From NCBI GenBank assembly GCA_018432565.1, contig JAHDSS010000160.1, positions 1 through 5,265 on the forward strand: a stretch of DNA of 5,265 nucleotides. Reading direction: 5' to 3'. The notes under the pieces are model-generated. The model searched no databases. It saw only the letters and a list, made by a program, of their open reading frames with translations, and had not been told where the DNA came from. Positions within the stretch are counted from its first letter, which is position 1. Each line of letters starts with the position of its first letter. Position numbers and translations under genes: made by a program. This document shows positions 5,074 through 5,265 of the stretch, piece after piece. The stretch is from Kiritimatiellia bacterium (GTDB lineage: Bacteria; Verrucomicrobiota; Kiritimatiellia; CAIQIC01; Lenti-01).

Positions 5074-5265
5074 ATGAACCGGGCCGGACTCGAGCGGATT
5101 GCCCGCCAGGAGCTGGAGGCCCTGCGGCGCAAGCTGCCGCCCGGCATGGCCGGTCCCGCGGGGGATCTTCCCGTGGTGCTGATGTCGCGGCCGTCACGGG
5201 CCATGGTGCGCGAGGACGGACTGGATCCCGATCTGCTGGGACTGTTTGTGGGGCCGACGCTGGCC
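5074..5265 (+). CDS. Probable zincin-like metallopeptidase family protein (N-terminal part, runs off the end)
   Basis: Sixty-four residues are visible: MNRAGLERIARQELEALRRK at the start, and VREDGLDPDLLGLFVGPTLA at the window edge. The plan is a short charged helix, then a strand (LPVVLMSRPSRAM), then an acidic loop leading to LLGLFVG. This resembles the start of the small bacterial zincin-like metallopeptidases (Zincin_1, PF06262 type), in which the LLGLY/LLGLF-G segment precedes an HExxH zinc motif. That motif would lie beyond the window, so the catalytic call is inferred from a partial resemblance. ATG 5074 is the first start in this frame, because the metG stop (5062-5064) is in the same frame upstream. 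I see no good ribosome binding site, which suggests translation coupled to metG across the 9-base gap. The high GC at third codon positions is like that of its neighbours. The codons are clearly protein-like; the family call is moderate. Confidence 0.5.
   Translation, partial: MNRAGLERIARQELEALRRKLPPGMAGPAGDLPVVLMSRPSRAMVREDGLDPDLLGLFVGPTLA

Overview
The window is GC-rich, densely coded and bacterial, and every gene I can support lies on the + strand. The organism is probably Gram-negative: there is a GT9 (ADP-heptose:LPS heptosyltransferase-type) glycosyltransferase, a Sec-type signal peptide on one protein, and a polytopic membrane protein between them. The wording of the phosphoesterase, of the methionyl-tRNA synthetase and of the last partial gene reminds me of the PVC superphylum, perhaps Kiritimatiellota or Verrucomicrobiota. 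That placement is from memory of families, not from a search.

Layout: (1) 2-406 is the C-terminal part of a calcineurin-like metallophosphoesterase whose start is outside the window. (2) 430-1401 is a secreted protein of unknown function. (3) 1395-1955 is a small protein with about six membrane segments; it overlaps gene 2 by 7 bases. (4) 1966-2907 is a GT9 glycosyltransferase that most likely starts at a GTG behind a run of eight G. These four genes are spaced +23, -7 and +10 bases and look like one transcription unit. The last three plausibly act at the cell envelope. (5) 2908-3099 is the only sizeable non-coding stretch (192 bases). It holds a possible weak terminator overlapping the GT9 stop, a tandem set of AT-armed palindromes (TTTTCCA-N5-TGGAAAA) and a weak promoter candidate. 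(6) 3100-5064 is metG, a full-length methionyl-tRNA synthetase with a fused C-terminal tRNA-binding OB-fold domain. (7) 5074-5265 is the N-terminal part of a probable zincin-like metallopeptidase that runs off the end.

The most unusual element is the palindrome array between the GT9 gene and metG. Its base composition is unlike its surroundings, all copies point the same way, and copies and spacers are partly duplicated. It looks like a dispersed repeat family or a multi-site regulatory or RNA-structure element rather than ordinary spacer. No CRISPR array, tRNA or rRNA gene, insertion sequence, defence system or biosynthetic cluster is visible.

[Form note: the original answer gave no confidence values; the 0.5 on every feature is a placeholder required by the schema, not an estimate.]
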